NCBI RefSeq assembly: GCF_016899725.1
Contig: NZ_JACLYU010000005.1
Coordinates: forward strand, 1 to 64,000
Source: Bifidobacterium pullorum subsp. saeculare
GTDB taxonomy: Bacteria; Actinomycetota; Actinomycetes; Actinomycetales; Bifidobacteriaceae
Direction of reading: 5' to 3'
DNA length: 64,000 nt
Shown: positions 17,399 through 25,670 of the stretch, one piece after another
How positions within the stretch are numbered: position 1 is the stretch's first letter
Layout of the letters: every line of letters starts with the position of its first letter
Translations under genes and position numbers: made by a program
Notes under the pieces: generated by a model
The model's database searches: none
What the model saw: only the letters and a program-made list of their open reading frames with translations
Told to the model about the DNA's origin: nothing

Positions 17399-19195
17399 AT
17401 GACCACAACAGCCACGGGCCCGGCGCCCGGCGCCACGCTCACCGGCGCCACCGGCACCACCGGGGCGAGCAAGCCCACCGGCGCCGCCGAACTGCGTCCG
17501 GCCGCGATCTTCTCGCATCGCTGCGTGCTGCAGCGGCGCGCCCCCATCCCCATCTTCGGCACCGGCGCCCCCGGACGCACCGTGGTCGTGCAGCTGACGG
17601 CGGGCGAGTCCCCCGACCTGCTGCGCTCGGCGAACGGCGACGCCACCGATTCCCTCATCGTCACCACCACGATCGGCGACGACGGACGCTGGTGCGCGTA
17701 TCTGCCCGCGCTGGAAGCCGGCGACGGCTACCAGCTGACGATCCGCGACCACGGCGACGTCACGCTGGTCTACCAGCATGTGGCGATCGGCGAGGTGTGG
17801 CTGGCCGCAGGCCAGAGCAACATCGAGCTGGAGCTGCGCAACGCGGACGACGCCGCCCGGGCGGTGGCCGATTCGGCCGACCCGCTGCTGCGGTTCTTCA
17901 ACACCCCCAAAAGCGGGCATGTGGACGCCGACCTGCTGCGGGCGGAGGACGCCTCCGCCTGGTTGGCGTGCGGCCCCGAGACCTCCGGCACCATGTCCGC
18001 CGTGGCGTACTGGTTCGCGCACCGGCTGCGGCAGACGCTCGGCGCCCGGGTGCCGGTCGGCATCGTGGACTGCTACGTGGGCGGCACGTCGATCTCCTGC
18101 TGGCTGGACGAACCGGCGCTGCGGTCGCTTCCCGCCGGCCGCGGATACCTGGAGCGCTACCACGCGCAGGTGGACGGCAAAACCCTGCCCCAGATGCACC
18201 GCGAAACCGACGAATGGCAGCGGCGGTTCGACGCGTGGAACGCGGCCATCGCCCAAGCGCAGGCCGCCGAGCCCGGCATCAGCTGGGACACGCTCAACGC
18301 CCGCTACGGGGAATGCCCCTGGCCGCCGCCGATGACGACGTTCTCGCAATACCATCCGACCGGCCCGTTCCATGCCATGGTCGAGCGCGTGGCGCCGTAC
18401 GCGCTGGCCGGGGTGCTGTGGTACCAGGGCGAAGAGGACGAGCCGTACTGCGGGGAGTACCGCGCCATGCTGGGGCTGCTCATCGAACGCTGGCGCAACC
18501 TGTGGGGCGCGCCGCTGCCGTTCATGGTCGCGCAGTTGCCGCAATGGATCGCCAAGGCGGACCACTGCGAGGGCATCGACCGCATGCTGTGGCCGGTGAT
18601 CCGCGAGGCGCAGTGGGATGCCTCGCAAACGATCCCCGGCGTGTCCACCGCGGTGCTCATGGATTGCGGCGAGTTCAACAACATCCACCCCACCGACAAG
18701 CGCACGCCGGGCGAACGGCTCGCCGACCTCGCGCTGGCCCGCGTGTACGACGTCACGGCGGCGCGCCGGCCGGAAGCGCCGACCGATGCCGCCATGGAGC
18801 CACTCGAGGTGGACGGTCCGCTGGTCAGCGGCGCGGTCCGCGCCGACCCTCATGCGGACGCCGGCACGGTGCGGCTGCGGTTCGCCCACGCCGACGGGCT
18901 GCGCTTCCACGGCACCACGCCCGGCGGCAGCGACCCCGCGGACGACTCGCCCACCTCACGCACCGCCGCGAACTCCGGATTCGCCGTGGCCGGGGCCGAT
19001 GGCGCCTTCCATCAGGCGAGCGCGGCCATCGCCGCCGATGCCCCCGACTGCGTGGACCTGCGCTGCCCGGACGTGCCCCATCCGATCCACGCACGGTACG
19101 GATGGTTCAGCTGGGGCCCCGCCCCGCTCGTGAACGCCGCCGGCCTGCCGGCCGTTCCCTTCCGCGACATCCGCGTCGCGGCGCCCACCGACTGA
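17399..19195 (+). CDS. Sialate O-acetylesterase-like carbohydrate esterase
   Basis: 598-aa protein of the SASA/DUF303 SGNH group. Catalytic Ser is in AAGQSNIELELRN (about residue 140), the family WYQGE is at LWYQGEEDEPYCGEY (about 340), and the probable catalytic His in FNNIHPTDKRTPGERLADLAL (about 428). A Thr/Ala/Gly-rich leader (~30 residues) is not a signal peptide. ATG 17399 follows CCAAGGAGCACCC. Because it sits next to a CE2-like esterase in a mannan locus, acetyl-mannose or acetyl-hexose deacetylation is more likely than action on sialic acid; that is inference from context. The C-terminal ~130 residues form a beta-rich extension. A perfect hairpin terminator follows. Confidence 0.85.
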   Translation: MTTTATGPAPGATLTGATGTTGASKPTGAAELRPAAIFSHRCVLQRRAPIPIFGTGAPGRTVVVQLTAGESPDLLRSANGDATDSLIVTTTIGDDGRWCAYLPALEAGDGYQLTIRDHGDVTLVYQHVAIGEVWLAAGQSNIELELRNADDAARAVADSADPLLRFFNTPKSGHVDADLLRAEDASAWLACGPETSGTMSAVAYWFAHRLRQTLGARVPVGIVDCYVGGTSISCWLDEPALRSLPAGRGYLERYHAQVDGKTLPQMHRETDEWQRRFDAWNAAIAQAQAAEPGISWDTLNARYGECPWPPPMTTFSQYHPTGPFHAMVERVAPYALAGVLWYQGEEDEPYCGEYRAMLGLLIERWRNLWGAPLPFMVAQLPQWIAKADHCEGIDRMLWPVIREAQWDASQTIPGVSTAVLMDCGEFNNIHPTDKRTPGERLADLALARVYDVTAARRPEAPTDAAMEPLEVDGPLVSGAVRADPHADAGTVRLRFAHADGLRFHGTTPGGSDPADDSPTSRTAANSGFAVAGADGAFHQASAAIAADAPDCVDLRCPDVPHPIHARYGWFSWGPAPLVNAAGLPAVPFRDIRVAAPTD

Positions 19196-19208
19196 TGCCC
19201 ATCCCCAC

Positions 19209-19250
19209 GCATACGGGGGCTGGCCGAGATTCCGGCCAGCCCCCGTATGC
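19209..19250. terminator. Bidirectional hairpin terminator
   Basis: A perfect 17-bp stem GCATACGGGGGCTGGCC / GGCCAGCCCCCGTATGC with an 8-nt loop, placed between the convergent esterase (ends 19195) and serine-hydrolase (ends 19293) genes. No long T-run follows on either strand. Confidence 0.75.
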
Positions 19251-19292
19251 CTTCGCCCTGCCGGCGTGCGGTTCCGTCACCGTTCCATCCGG

Positions 19293-20567
19293 CTATGCCT
19301 CAAGCCCACAGGCAGCGATGTTGGCCAGGCGGCGGGTGAGCGGAATGACGCCGGCATTGGTCAGCTGCGTCTGGAACAGGACCACCGAATCAGTAGCCGG
19401 GCTGTTCGCCCACCTGGTGCCCAGCCAACCGTCCCAGCCGTATTCGCCGATGCGTCCGATGATCTCGCTGCTGCCGGGATCGCGCACAATGCGCATGAAG
19501 CAGTTGTACCCGCAACCGGGCTTCCAGTCGCGCAGGTCAGCGAATTGATCGGGTTCGAGGGCATTCGAGGTCATGGCGGCAACCGTGGCACCGTGCAGAA
19601 TCCGCACACCGTCCAGCTCACCGCCATTGAGCATCATGCGCGCGAAGCGCGCATAATCGTCCAGCGTGGAGTACAGGCCGGCGCCGCCCGATTGGAAGAC
19701 GGGGTCATCGGTCGCCGCGTATGCCACGCCAAGATGGTCGGTGGCGATCTCCCGCAATGGCTGTCCGGCGTTGGCGGGGTTCATCGGATTGGCAGGATTG
19801 TCATAGATCGCCGCCAGCCGTCCCAGTTTCGATTCCGGGATGAAGAAGGCGGTGTCATACATGCCCAGCGGTTCGCAGATCTCGTCGCGGATCACGTCGC
19901 CAAGACGGCGGCCGGCCGCCACTTCGATCACCGCGCCCAGCACATCGGCACTGGTGCCGTATTTGAAGTGACTCCCCGGCTGGAACGCCAGCGGCAGCCG
20001 GCCCAGTCGGTTGGCGAACTCCACGGTCCCGATTGGATTCCCGCCATGCAGTCGCGAGACAACCTCGTCGAACAGCGCGCCGGTCAGCCGCCCTGCCTCG
20101 CTGGTTGATTCGCCGTACACCAGTCCCGAACGCATCGTGAGCAGGTCTTTGATCCGCATCTCGCGCTGAACCGGTTCCCCCGCCGCGGTGCCGTCGCCAG
20201 GCAACAGCCAGCCATTGCCGCCGGTTTCCGTTGGAATACCGCTGCGCACCTGCTGCGGCTGGCGCACGCCCACATGCTGCCCGGCGAACCCCGGCAGATA
20301 CGCGCTCACCGGCTCACCCAGATCGAGCAGACCGCGTTCCACCAGAATCATCGCAGCCACTGCCGTGATCGGCTTGGTCTGCGAATACAGGCGCACGATG
20401 GTGTCGCGGCTCATCGCTTCCCCGCGCGTGGCGGACCGCATGCCGGCTCCGGCATACCAGCGTTCACGTCCATGCTGCAGAACCAGCAGGTTCGCACCGC
20501 CCACGTCGCCGCGCTCCACCGCACGGTCCAACGCATCCTGCATCAGTCTCAGCGTGAGGTCGGTCAT
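19293..20567 (-). CDS. Beta-lactamase-fold serine hydrolase (esterase-like)
   Basis: 424-aa protein of the class C beta-lactamase/type VIII esterase superfamily. The nucleophile motif SxxK is SQTK in VRLYSQTKPITA (about residue 61), and the Tyr motif appears as HFKYGTSADVLGAVIE (about 200). No signal peptide. ATG 20567 overlaps the TGA of the upstream GH26 gene (ATGA), so the two are translationally coupled. Penicillin-binding activity is unlikely in the cytoplasm. Coupling to a mannanase suggests a third deacylase acting on manno-oligosaccharides, but no member with that role is known to me, so the function is inference. Confidence 0.8.
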   Translation of the reverse strand: MTDLTLRLMQDALDRAVERGDVGGANLLVLQHGRERWYAGAGMRSATRGEAMSRDTIVRLYSQTKPITAVAAMILVERGLLDLGEPVSAYLPGFAGQHVGVRQPQQVRSGIPTETGGNGWLLPGDGTAAGEPVQREMRIKDLLTMRSGLVYGESTSEAGRLTGALFDEVVSRLHGGNPIGTVEFANRLGRLPLAFQPGSHFKYGTSADVLGAVIEVAAGRRLGDVIRDEICEPLGMYDTAFFIPESKLGRLAAIYDNPANPMNPANAGQPLREIATDHLGVAYAATDDPVFQSGGAGLYSTLDDYARFARMMLNGGELDGVRILHGATVAAMTSNALEPDQFADLRDWKPGCGYNCFMRIVRDPGSSEIIGRIGEYGWDGWLGTRWANSPATDSVVLFQTQLTNAGVIPLTRRLANIAACGLEA

Positions 20568-21781
20568 GGCAGCGGCCTTTCCAGCGTGTCCGCCAGACGC
20601 ATGAAGTCGCTGCGCACGAAGGCACGGAAATCCGGGGCATAGGGCGAGCCTGGAGCCGGGGTGCCGTAGGCTCCGCCACCGGCCGCTTCCTCGGAATTCC
20701 GCCACGGCAGATACCACAGCACGCGGCGGGTGTCGTCGTTGGCGAGTGCCGCCGAAAGCAGATATCCGGTCCACGGGGCATCGCCCGCGCCCGGCGCAGC
20801 CGACGGACCTTCGTATGCGGCCGCGAATGCACCCGGCGAGCCGATCTCCGTGGCGGCGGCGAGTTTGCCGCGCTCAGCCGCCAGCCTCCCGACCAACGAC
20901 AGCATCGTCACCAGGTCGGCATGGCGGTCGACGGGCGTATGGGCGGTCGGATCCTGGTCGAGGTCCCAGTAATCGTCAAGGCCGAGCACATCCACGTACC
21001 CATCGCCCGGGTAACCGTACAGATAGTCCGCACGGCGCGTGGCGTCGCTGGACATCGAGATGCGGCTGCGGTCGGGCGAATACGCGTACAGCACATGGTG
21101 CAGCCCGCGCACGTCGCGCAGATGATGCACGGTCATGCGCCAGAGCTCGGCGTACTGGTCCGGCGTGGTGTCCGTCGCCTCGACCGACGATCCGGGACAC
21201 CACCAGAACCATGTGCCGGTGTGCTCGTGGTATGGACGGAACACCACGGGAATGGGCTCGCCATGCTCGTCGCATACGGACAGCAGGAAATCCGCCGCAC
21301 GGTCCAGCCAGCCGAGGTACCGTCCGTGGGCCGCCCCACCGGGAAGCACCGCGGCGACGGACCCGGCCGCCATGTTCTCGCCGTATCCGCCGTCCGTCAG
21401 CGGGTTGACCGAATGCCAGCTGACGGTCGGTATGGCACCGATCTGGTGCGCACGCCGGATCTCACGGCGGATGTCGTCGAACGGAATGCCATCGATGTTC
21501 GCGCTCCAGCCAAGTTCGATGCGCCCCAGGTCAAAGCCCCAGACCGCCGGATAACCGCCGGCGACCGCGAGCACGTCGGAGTCGGCGTCGGTCGCGTGAT
21601 GGCAGAACGTGTCGTCCTGATGGCCGAACATCGCGAAACGTCCGGCCGACCGGTGCAGGAACCGGAACAGCACCAGCGCGCCGGCGGTGAGCTGGCGATC
21701 AACCGGTTGAGCCGGCGGCGGGCCGGGGACAACGGAACCGTCATCAGAATCCGGCATGGTCACATCATCTGACATCAGCAT
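20564..21781 (-). CDS. Endo-beta-mannanase-like glycoside hydrolase, GH26 (copy 1)
   Basis: 405-aa GH26 enzyme. The acid/base Glu is in VFRPYHEHTGTWFWW (about residue 187) and the nucleophile Glu in AATEIGSPGAF (about 311); FGHQDDT and WHSVNPLTDGG are further family blocks. There is no signal peptide, so it acts inside the cell on imported beta-manno-oligosaccharides. The start is uncertain: ATG 21781 and ATG 21775 are close together with only GAGAGAAACGAG upstream. It follows GH36 by 33 bp and overlaps the serine hydrolase by 4 bp, forming an operon. A perfect TCAACCGGTTGA palindrome lies inside its first 30 codons. Mannobiohydrolase-type activity is possible. Confidence 0.9.
   Translation of the reverse strand: MLMSDDVTMPDSDDGSVVPGPPPAQPVDRQLTAGALVLFRFLHRSAGRFAMFGHQDDTFCHHATDADSDVLAVAGGYPAVWGFDLGRIELGWSANIDGIPFDDIRREIRRAHQIGAIPTVSWHSVNPLTDGGYGENMAAGSVAAVLPGGAAHGRYLGWLDRAADFLLSVCDEHGEPIPVVFRPYHEHTGTWFWWCPGSSVEATDTTPDQYAELWRMTVHHLRDVRGLHHVLYAYSPDRSRISMSSDATRRADYLYGYPGDGYVDVLGLDDYWDLDQDPTAHTPVDRHADLVTMLSLVGRLAAERGKLAAATEIGSPGAFAAAYEGPSAAPGAGDAPWTGYLLSAALANDDTRRVLWYLPWRNSEEAAGGGAYGTPAPGSPYAPDFRAFVRSDFMRLADTLERPLP
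21699..21710. promoter_or_regulatory. LacI-operator-like palindrome inside GH26 gene
   Basis: TCAACCGGTTGA is a perfect 12-bp palindrome differing from TTAACCGGTTAA by one symmetric change. It lies about 70 bp inside the coding start of the GH26 gene, where a repressor could block elongation or loop to the site at 24100. Such a site can also arise by chance from codons for QPVD, so confidence is low. Confidence 0.35.
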
Positions 21782-21814
21782 CTCGTTTCTCTCACTGGTG
21801 TTCCGCGCCTACGG

Positions 21815-24004
21815 TCACACCGCGCTGAATTCCAGGATGACCGCCTGCATGGGCCACAGATTCGGCAACTGCAGACCGACGTCCGCCAGCAGCCGGCCGG
21901 GCGCCACGAACCCGTCCGCCGACCGGGCGTCCGCGATCCACGCGGGCGTCACCCATCCCCACTGTGCGGCGCCCACGTCCTCGCGCAACCGCACACGGTA
22001 GTGCCGTTCCGGGTCCAGGCCGGGCACGCGCAGCCGCTCGGCCAGCCAATCGGCGATGTTCGTCACCGTCGCCACCACCCATACCGCGTGGGTGCGGTCC
22101 GGCGACACCACACCGCGGGCGCGCAGCGCGGAATCATGGCAGTCCGCGTGCAGCACGCGGCCAGTGTGCAGCAGGCCCCGCAGCTCCTTGTACAGCGCGA
22201 CGAACGCCGTCAGCCGGTCCAGCTCCTCCTCGCCGCATTCCAGGATGTTCCATTCGAAGCCGGAACATCCTTCCAGCGAGACCGCCGCCCGATAGCTCAG
22301 GTCGGTCGTCCGCCCGGTGGAGTGCGCGGGCGATGGGCCGACATGCGCGCCGATCATTTCCGGCGGCACGATGAGCTCGGTCCAGCGCTGGATGTCCACG
22401 CGGTCGCGCGGGTCGTTGGAATCGGACGCCCAGATGCGGTCGGCATGGCGCAGGATGCCCGCATCCGTGCGCGCGCCGCCGGAGGAGCAGCTTTCGATCT
22501 CAAGTCCCGGGAATTCGGCCTTGAGGTCGTCGAACAGCCGGTAGCAGGCGAGCGTCTGCCCGCGCAAGCCATACCGCCGGTCCGATTGCCGGACGGGTTC
22601 CGTGACCTCGCGGTTGTGGTCCCATTTGATGTAGTCCACGCCGAACTCACGGATGGCCTGGGCCATCTGTCCCCGCACATGCGCATAGGCGCCCGGATCG
22701 GTCAGGTCGAGCACATACTGGCTGCGGTAGGACAGGTCGGCGCGATGGGGCGCGGCCTCCGGCTCGGCCAGGATCCAGTCGGGATGGTCACGCGCGAGGT
22801 CGGAGTCGAGGTTGACCATCTCCGGTTCGAACCACAAGCCGAATTCCATGCCCAGCGCATGGACATGGTCGGCCAATGGTTTGAGCCCGTTCGGCCATAC
22901 CTCCGGGTCCACCCACCAATCGCCGAGCCCCCGGGAATCGTCGCGGCGCAGGTGGAACCAGCCGTCGTCCAGCACGAACCGTTCCACGCCGACGGCCGCG
23001 GCACGGTCGGCCAGACGCTTCAGCGTGGCTTCGTCGTGGTCGAAGTACACCGCCTCCCACGTGTTGAGCGTGAACGGACGCGGCTTGGCGGCGGGGTCCA
23101 CGCGGCCGGGCATGGCGCGCAGCCATGCATGGAACCGGGAGGCCATACCGTCGAGGCCGGCATCGGAGTAGGAGAAGCAGACGTCCGGCGCCTCGTATGT
23201 CTCGCCGGTCCCCAGCAGGATCTCGCCCGGGCCAAGCAGTTCGCCCGCGCCCAGCACCGGCTCGTGGGCGGGCAGGTTGTCAAGCCGGTACGTCTGGTTG
23301 CCGCTCCACGCCAGATGGCAGGCCCAGATCTCGCCGTCGCGCCAGTGCGGTTCGCCGGCGGAGGCGATGAACAGCCACGGCGAGTCATGCCCGGTTTTGC
23401 CACGACGGCAGTCGCGCGTGATGGAGCCGACCGGCAGCGGTCCGGTGGCGGGCTGCTTTTCCAGGGGCCAGCGCCCGGTGAACTGGGTGAGCGTGTCCGC
23501 GCGCCGGGGCATGGGCAGGGCGGCGTCCAGCCATGTGACGGCCAATGGCTCCGGGCAATCCGCGGTGTTGGTCAGGGCCTGGCGGATGACCAGCAGACCG
23601 CCGGGCTCCAAACCGAGCGAGATGCGCAGCCGCAGCCCGTGGGCGGCGTCCTCGGCGATCACGGTCACACCGTGCCCGTCCGCGGTCGGCCGGCAGCGCA
23701 CCGTGGTCCAACGGGCGAACACCGGCCGCCCGCCGCGGTGAGCCTCGAGCCCGGGGCGGCCGGCCCATCCTTCGGCGCCCTGCGGCAGCAGCGACGGCCG
23801 CCACGCCGCATCGGGCCGGTTCGGCGGCGTATCCTTCAGCGTCATCCGGTCCAACGCCCGCAGCGACGCCTCGTCCGAGGCCGCGGCCGCTTCTCCCAGG
23901 TCACGCCCCCAGTACTCCACCTGCGGCATCTCATGCTCCGGGGTCTTCAGCACCACGCACACGCCGTCGCGTCGCAGCACCACATGCGTTCCCTGATCGA
24001 ACAT
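21815..24004 (-). CDS. Alpha-galactosidase, GH36 (mannan locus)
   Basis: 729-aa cytoplasmic alpha-galactosidase. Nucleophile Asp is in YIKWDHNREVTEP (about residue 463), then CSSGGARTDAGIL, and acid/base Asp in SDSNDPRDRVDIQRW (about 530). ATG 24004 follows GAAAGGACCGATTGCCG; an in-frame ATG 12 codons upstream lacks a ribosome site. First gene of the operon GH36-GH26-serine hydrolase, under the LacI-type operator at 24100. Its expected job is to strip alpha-1,6-galactose from galactomannan or galactoglucomannan oligosaccharides so that GH26 and GH2 enzymes can proceed. The usual family length fits, without the insert seen in the GH36 at 5423-7918. Confidence 0.93.
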   Translation of the reverse strand: MFDQGTHVVLRRDGVCVVLKTPEHEMPQVEYWGRDLGEAAAASDEASLRALDRMTLKDTPPNRPDAAWRPSLLPQGAEGWAGRPGLEAHRGGRPVFARWTTVRCRPTADGHGVTVIAEDAAHGLRLRISLGLEPGGLLVIRQALTNTADCPEPLAVTWLDAALPMPRRADTLTQFTGRWPLEKQPATGPLPVGSITRDCRRGKTGHDSPWLFIASAGEPHWRDGEIWACHLAWSGNQTYRLDNLPAHEPVLGAGELLGPGEILLGTGETYEAPDVCFSYSDAGLDGMASRFHAWLRAMPGRVDPAAKPRPFTLNTWEAVYFDHDEATLKRLADRAAAVGVERFVLDDGWFHLRRDDSRGLGDWWVDPEVWPNGLKPLADHVHALGMEFGLWFEPEMVNLDSDLARDHPDWILAEPEAAPHRADLSYRSQYVLDLTDPGAYAHVRGQMAQAIREFGVDYIKWDHNREVTEPVRQSDRRYGLRGQTLACYRLFDDLKAEFPGLEIESCSSGGARTDAGILRHADRIWASDSNDPRDRVDIQRWTELIVPPEMIGAHVGPSPAHSTGRTTDLSYRAAVSLEGCSGFEWNILECGEEELDRLTAFVALYKELRGLLHTGRVLHADCHDSALRARGVVSPDRTHAVWVVATVTNIADWLAERLRVPGLDPERHYRVRLREDVGAAQWGWVTPAWIADARSADGFVAPGRLLADVGLQLPNLWPMQAVILEFSAV

Positions 24005-24099
24005 CGGCAATCGGTCCTTTCGCCATACGCCGCCGTCCATACGCGCGCATGCACACCATGGTCGTCATTGGCAGATGTGTATTGTTGGAAACACTATAT

Positions 24100-24138
24100 C
24101 TTAATCGGTTAAGCGACGCGCGGATTATGCGCTATAGT
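24100..24138. promoter_or_regulatory. LacI operator CTTAATCGGTTAAG with plus-strand promoter
   Basis: CTTAATCGGTTAAG (24100-24113) is a 14-bp near-perfect palindrome between the divergent GH36 and membrane-protein genes. On the plus strand TTAAGC (24109-24114) and TATAGT (24133-24138) with an 18-bp spacer form a plausible promoter ending 21 bp before ATG 24160, so the operator overlaps its -35. TATAGT also occurs next to the operator on the minus strand. Confidence 0.75.
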
Positions 24139-24159
24139 GGAACGGCATGAGGAGGTGCC

Positions 24160-24930
24160 ATGAGCGACGAGCAGCATCCCGTCCGGGCCAACGTGGGCCC
24201 CGGCATCAGCGAACGGCAGGCCCAGGTCATCGATGCGTTGTCTTCCTCGGTGGCGTTCAAAGGCAAGTCCAGCTGGACCATTCTGCGTGAGCTGCCCACG
24301 GGGCGGCGCTGGGGGTATTTCCGCGACCAGCTGCTGGCGCGCACGCTGACCGCGGCGGCCATCGCCATGGTCGCCGTGTTCCTGGTGGTGCAGTTCCTGA
24401 CGCCCAAGGCCCCACCCAAACTGTATGTGGCGGCCGTGGGCGAGGCCATCGCCGTGCAGGACGCCGCCACGCTGCAGCGCGAGGTCGCCACGGCGCTGCG
24501 CCTTCCCGAGGGAAGGCAGGGCGGCGTGCGCATCGACGCCTACTTCGACCTGAAGAAGGACGGCCTGAGCAAATTGCAGGCCATGCTCAGCGCGCAGGAA
24601 ATCGACGTCATCATCGCCAATCCCCAGGATTTCCGCACACTCGCCGGCTACGGCTATATGACCGACCTGACCGACACGCTCACCGCCGAACAGGTCAGCG
24701 ACTATCGGCGCAATCTGGTGCGATGCCCCGGATTCGACGATGCCGACCATGAGGATCCCGAATACAACGGAGCCGGCAAGGGCGCCACCGCCCCGTTCGG
24801 ATTCCAACTGGCCACGGCCGGCAACTGGACCAAGCTCCCCAACGCCAGCGGCACGGCCATGCTCGGCCTGGCCCAGGAATCACGCAACCTCGCCACGGCC
24901 CGACGATTCGTCACCTTCCTCGAACAGTAG
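24160..24930 (+). CDS. Unknown single-pass membrane protein beside DUF624 gene
   Basis: 256-aa protein I cannot assign. A polar N-terminus (~58 residues, with the segment TILRELPTGRRWGYFRD) precedes one strong membrane helix (about 59-80, LLARTLTAAAIAMVAVFLVV). An outside domain of ~170 residues follows. That domain has DVIIANPQDFRTLAGYGYMTDLTD and ends with ATARRFVTFLEQ, which recalls part of a solute-binding protein lobe; this is only a resemblance. ATG 24160 follows GAGGAGGTGCC. It is co-transcribed with the DUF624 protein 99 bp downstream and placed under the LacI operator shared with GH36, so a role in mannan-oligosaccharide sensing or transport is inferred. Confidence 0.75.
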   Translation: MSDEQHPVRANVGPGISERQAQVIDALSSSVAFKGKSSWTILRELPTGRRWGYFRDQLLARTLTAAAIAMVAVFLVVQFLTPKAPPKLYVAAVGEAIAVQDAATLQREVATALRLPEGRQGGVRIDAYFDLKKDGLSKLQAMLSAQEIDVIIANPQDFRTLAGYGYMTDLTDTLTAEQVSDYRRNLVRCPGFDDADHEDPEYNGAGKGATAPFGFQLATAGNWTKLPNASGTAMLGLAQESRNLATARRFVTFLEQ

Positions 24931-24957
24931 GACGGCGCATGCCGCGGGCCACCAGCA

Positions 24958-25010
24958 CGCCACACACAACGCACACGCACACGCACACACGCACACACGC
25001 ACACACCACA
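24958..25010. repeat. CA-rich simple repeat
   Basis: An almost pure run of CA/CG dinucleotides (ACACACAACGCACACGCACA and on) fills the gap between the two genes of the operon. It is long for a bacterial simple repeat, could vary in length by slippage, and lies just upstream of the DUF624 ribosome site (CAGGAGCCACG). Confidence 0.7.
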
Positions 25011-25029
25011 ACCCCAACCAGGAGCCACG

Positions 25030-25659
25030 ATGTCATTCTTCGAGCAGGATAGTCCGTTCTCCACCGTCATGTCGCGGATCGGCGACCTCGGCATGGTCAA
25101 CATCGCCTGGGTGGTGTGCAGCCTGCCGGTCGTCACGATCGGCGCTTCCACCAGCGCCATGTACGAGGTGGTGCGCAGCCTGCACGAAGGCCATGACCAG
25201 CATGTGCTGCGCCAATTCGGGCATGCGTTCACCCGACGGCTGGGCACCTCGGTCGCGATGACGGCGATCGCCGCGGCTTTCCTCGCCCTGGTGGCCTTCA
25301 ACCTCCGCTGGCTCACGCTGCCGCAGGCCTCGTCGGCCATGTCCGCCGTGGCGTACGGCGTCATCGTGTTCCTCGCCGCCGTGGTCCTGGCGGGCGCGGG
25401 ATTCATCTTCCCCGCCATGTCGCGGAGCAAGCTGAGCCTGTGGCAGCAGATCCGCCAGTCCTTCCGCATCGCGGCCTTCCACCCGCTGACCGCCGTGGGG
25501 ACGCTGGCGCTGAACCTCCTGCCATTCGCGATCACGGCGGTCATCCCCGGTGGTTTCGCGTTTGTGACGTTCTTCTACGGCCTGGTGCTCACCGCGGTGA
25601 GCGCGTACGCGATCGTCGCGATGATGCTCCGTGCGGGCATCATCGCGCTGCGTGACTGA
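25030..25659 (+). CDS. YesL-like DUF624 membrane protein
   Basis: 209-aa protein with about five membrane helices. It matches the DUF624/YesL layout: short N-terminus (SFFEQDSPFSTVMSRIGDLGMVNIAWVVCSLPVVTIG), a loop with YEVVRSLHEGHDQHVLRQFGHAF, then four more helices. Family members are found beside carbohydrate ABC transporters and polysaccharide-use genes, but their molecular function is not known. ATG 25030 follows CCAGGAGCCACG. Second gene after the unknown membrane protein; convergent with the second GH26 gene 11 bp away. Confidence 0.85.
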   Translation: MSFFEQDSPFSTVMSRIGDLGMVNIAWVVCSLPVVTIGASTSAMYEVVRSLHEGHDQHVLRQFGHAFTRRLGTSVAMTAIAAAFLALVAFNLRWLTLPQASSAMSAVAYGVIVFLAAVVLAGAGFIFPAMSRSKLSLWQQIRQSFRIAAFHPLTAVGTLALNLLPFAITAVIPGGFAFVTFFYGLVLTAVSAYAIVAMMLRAGIIALRD

Positions 25660-25670
25660 GCGGACGTCGG

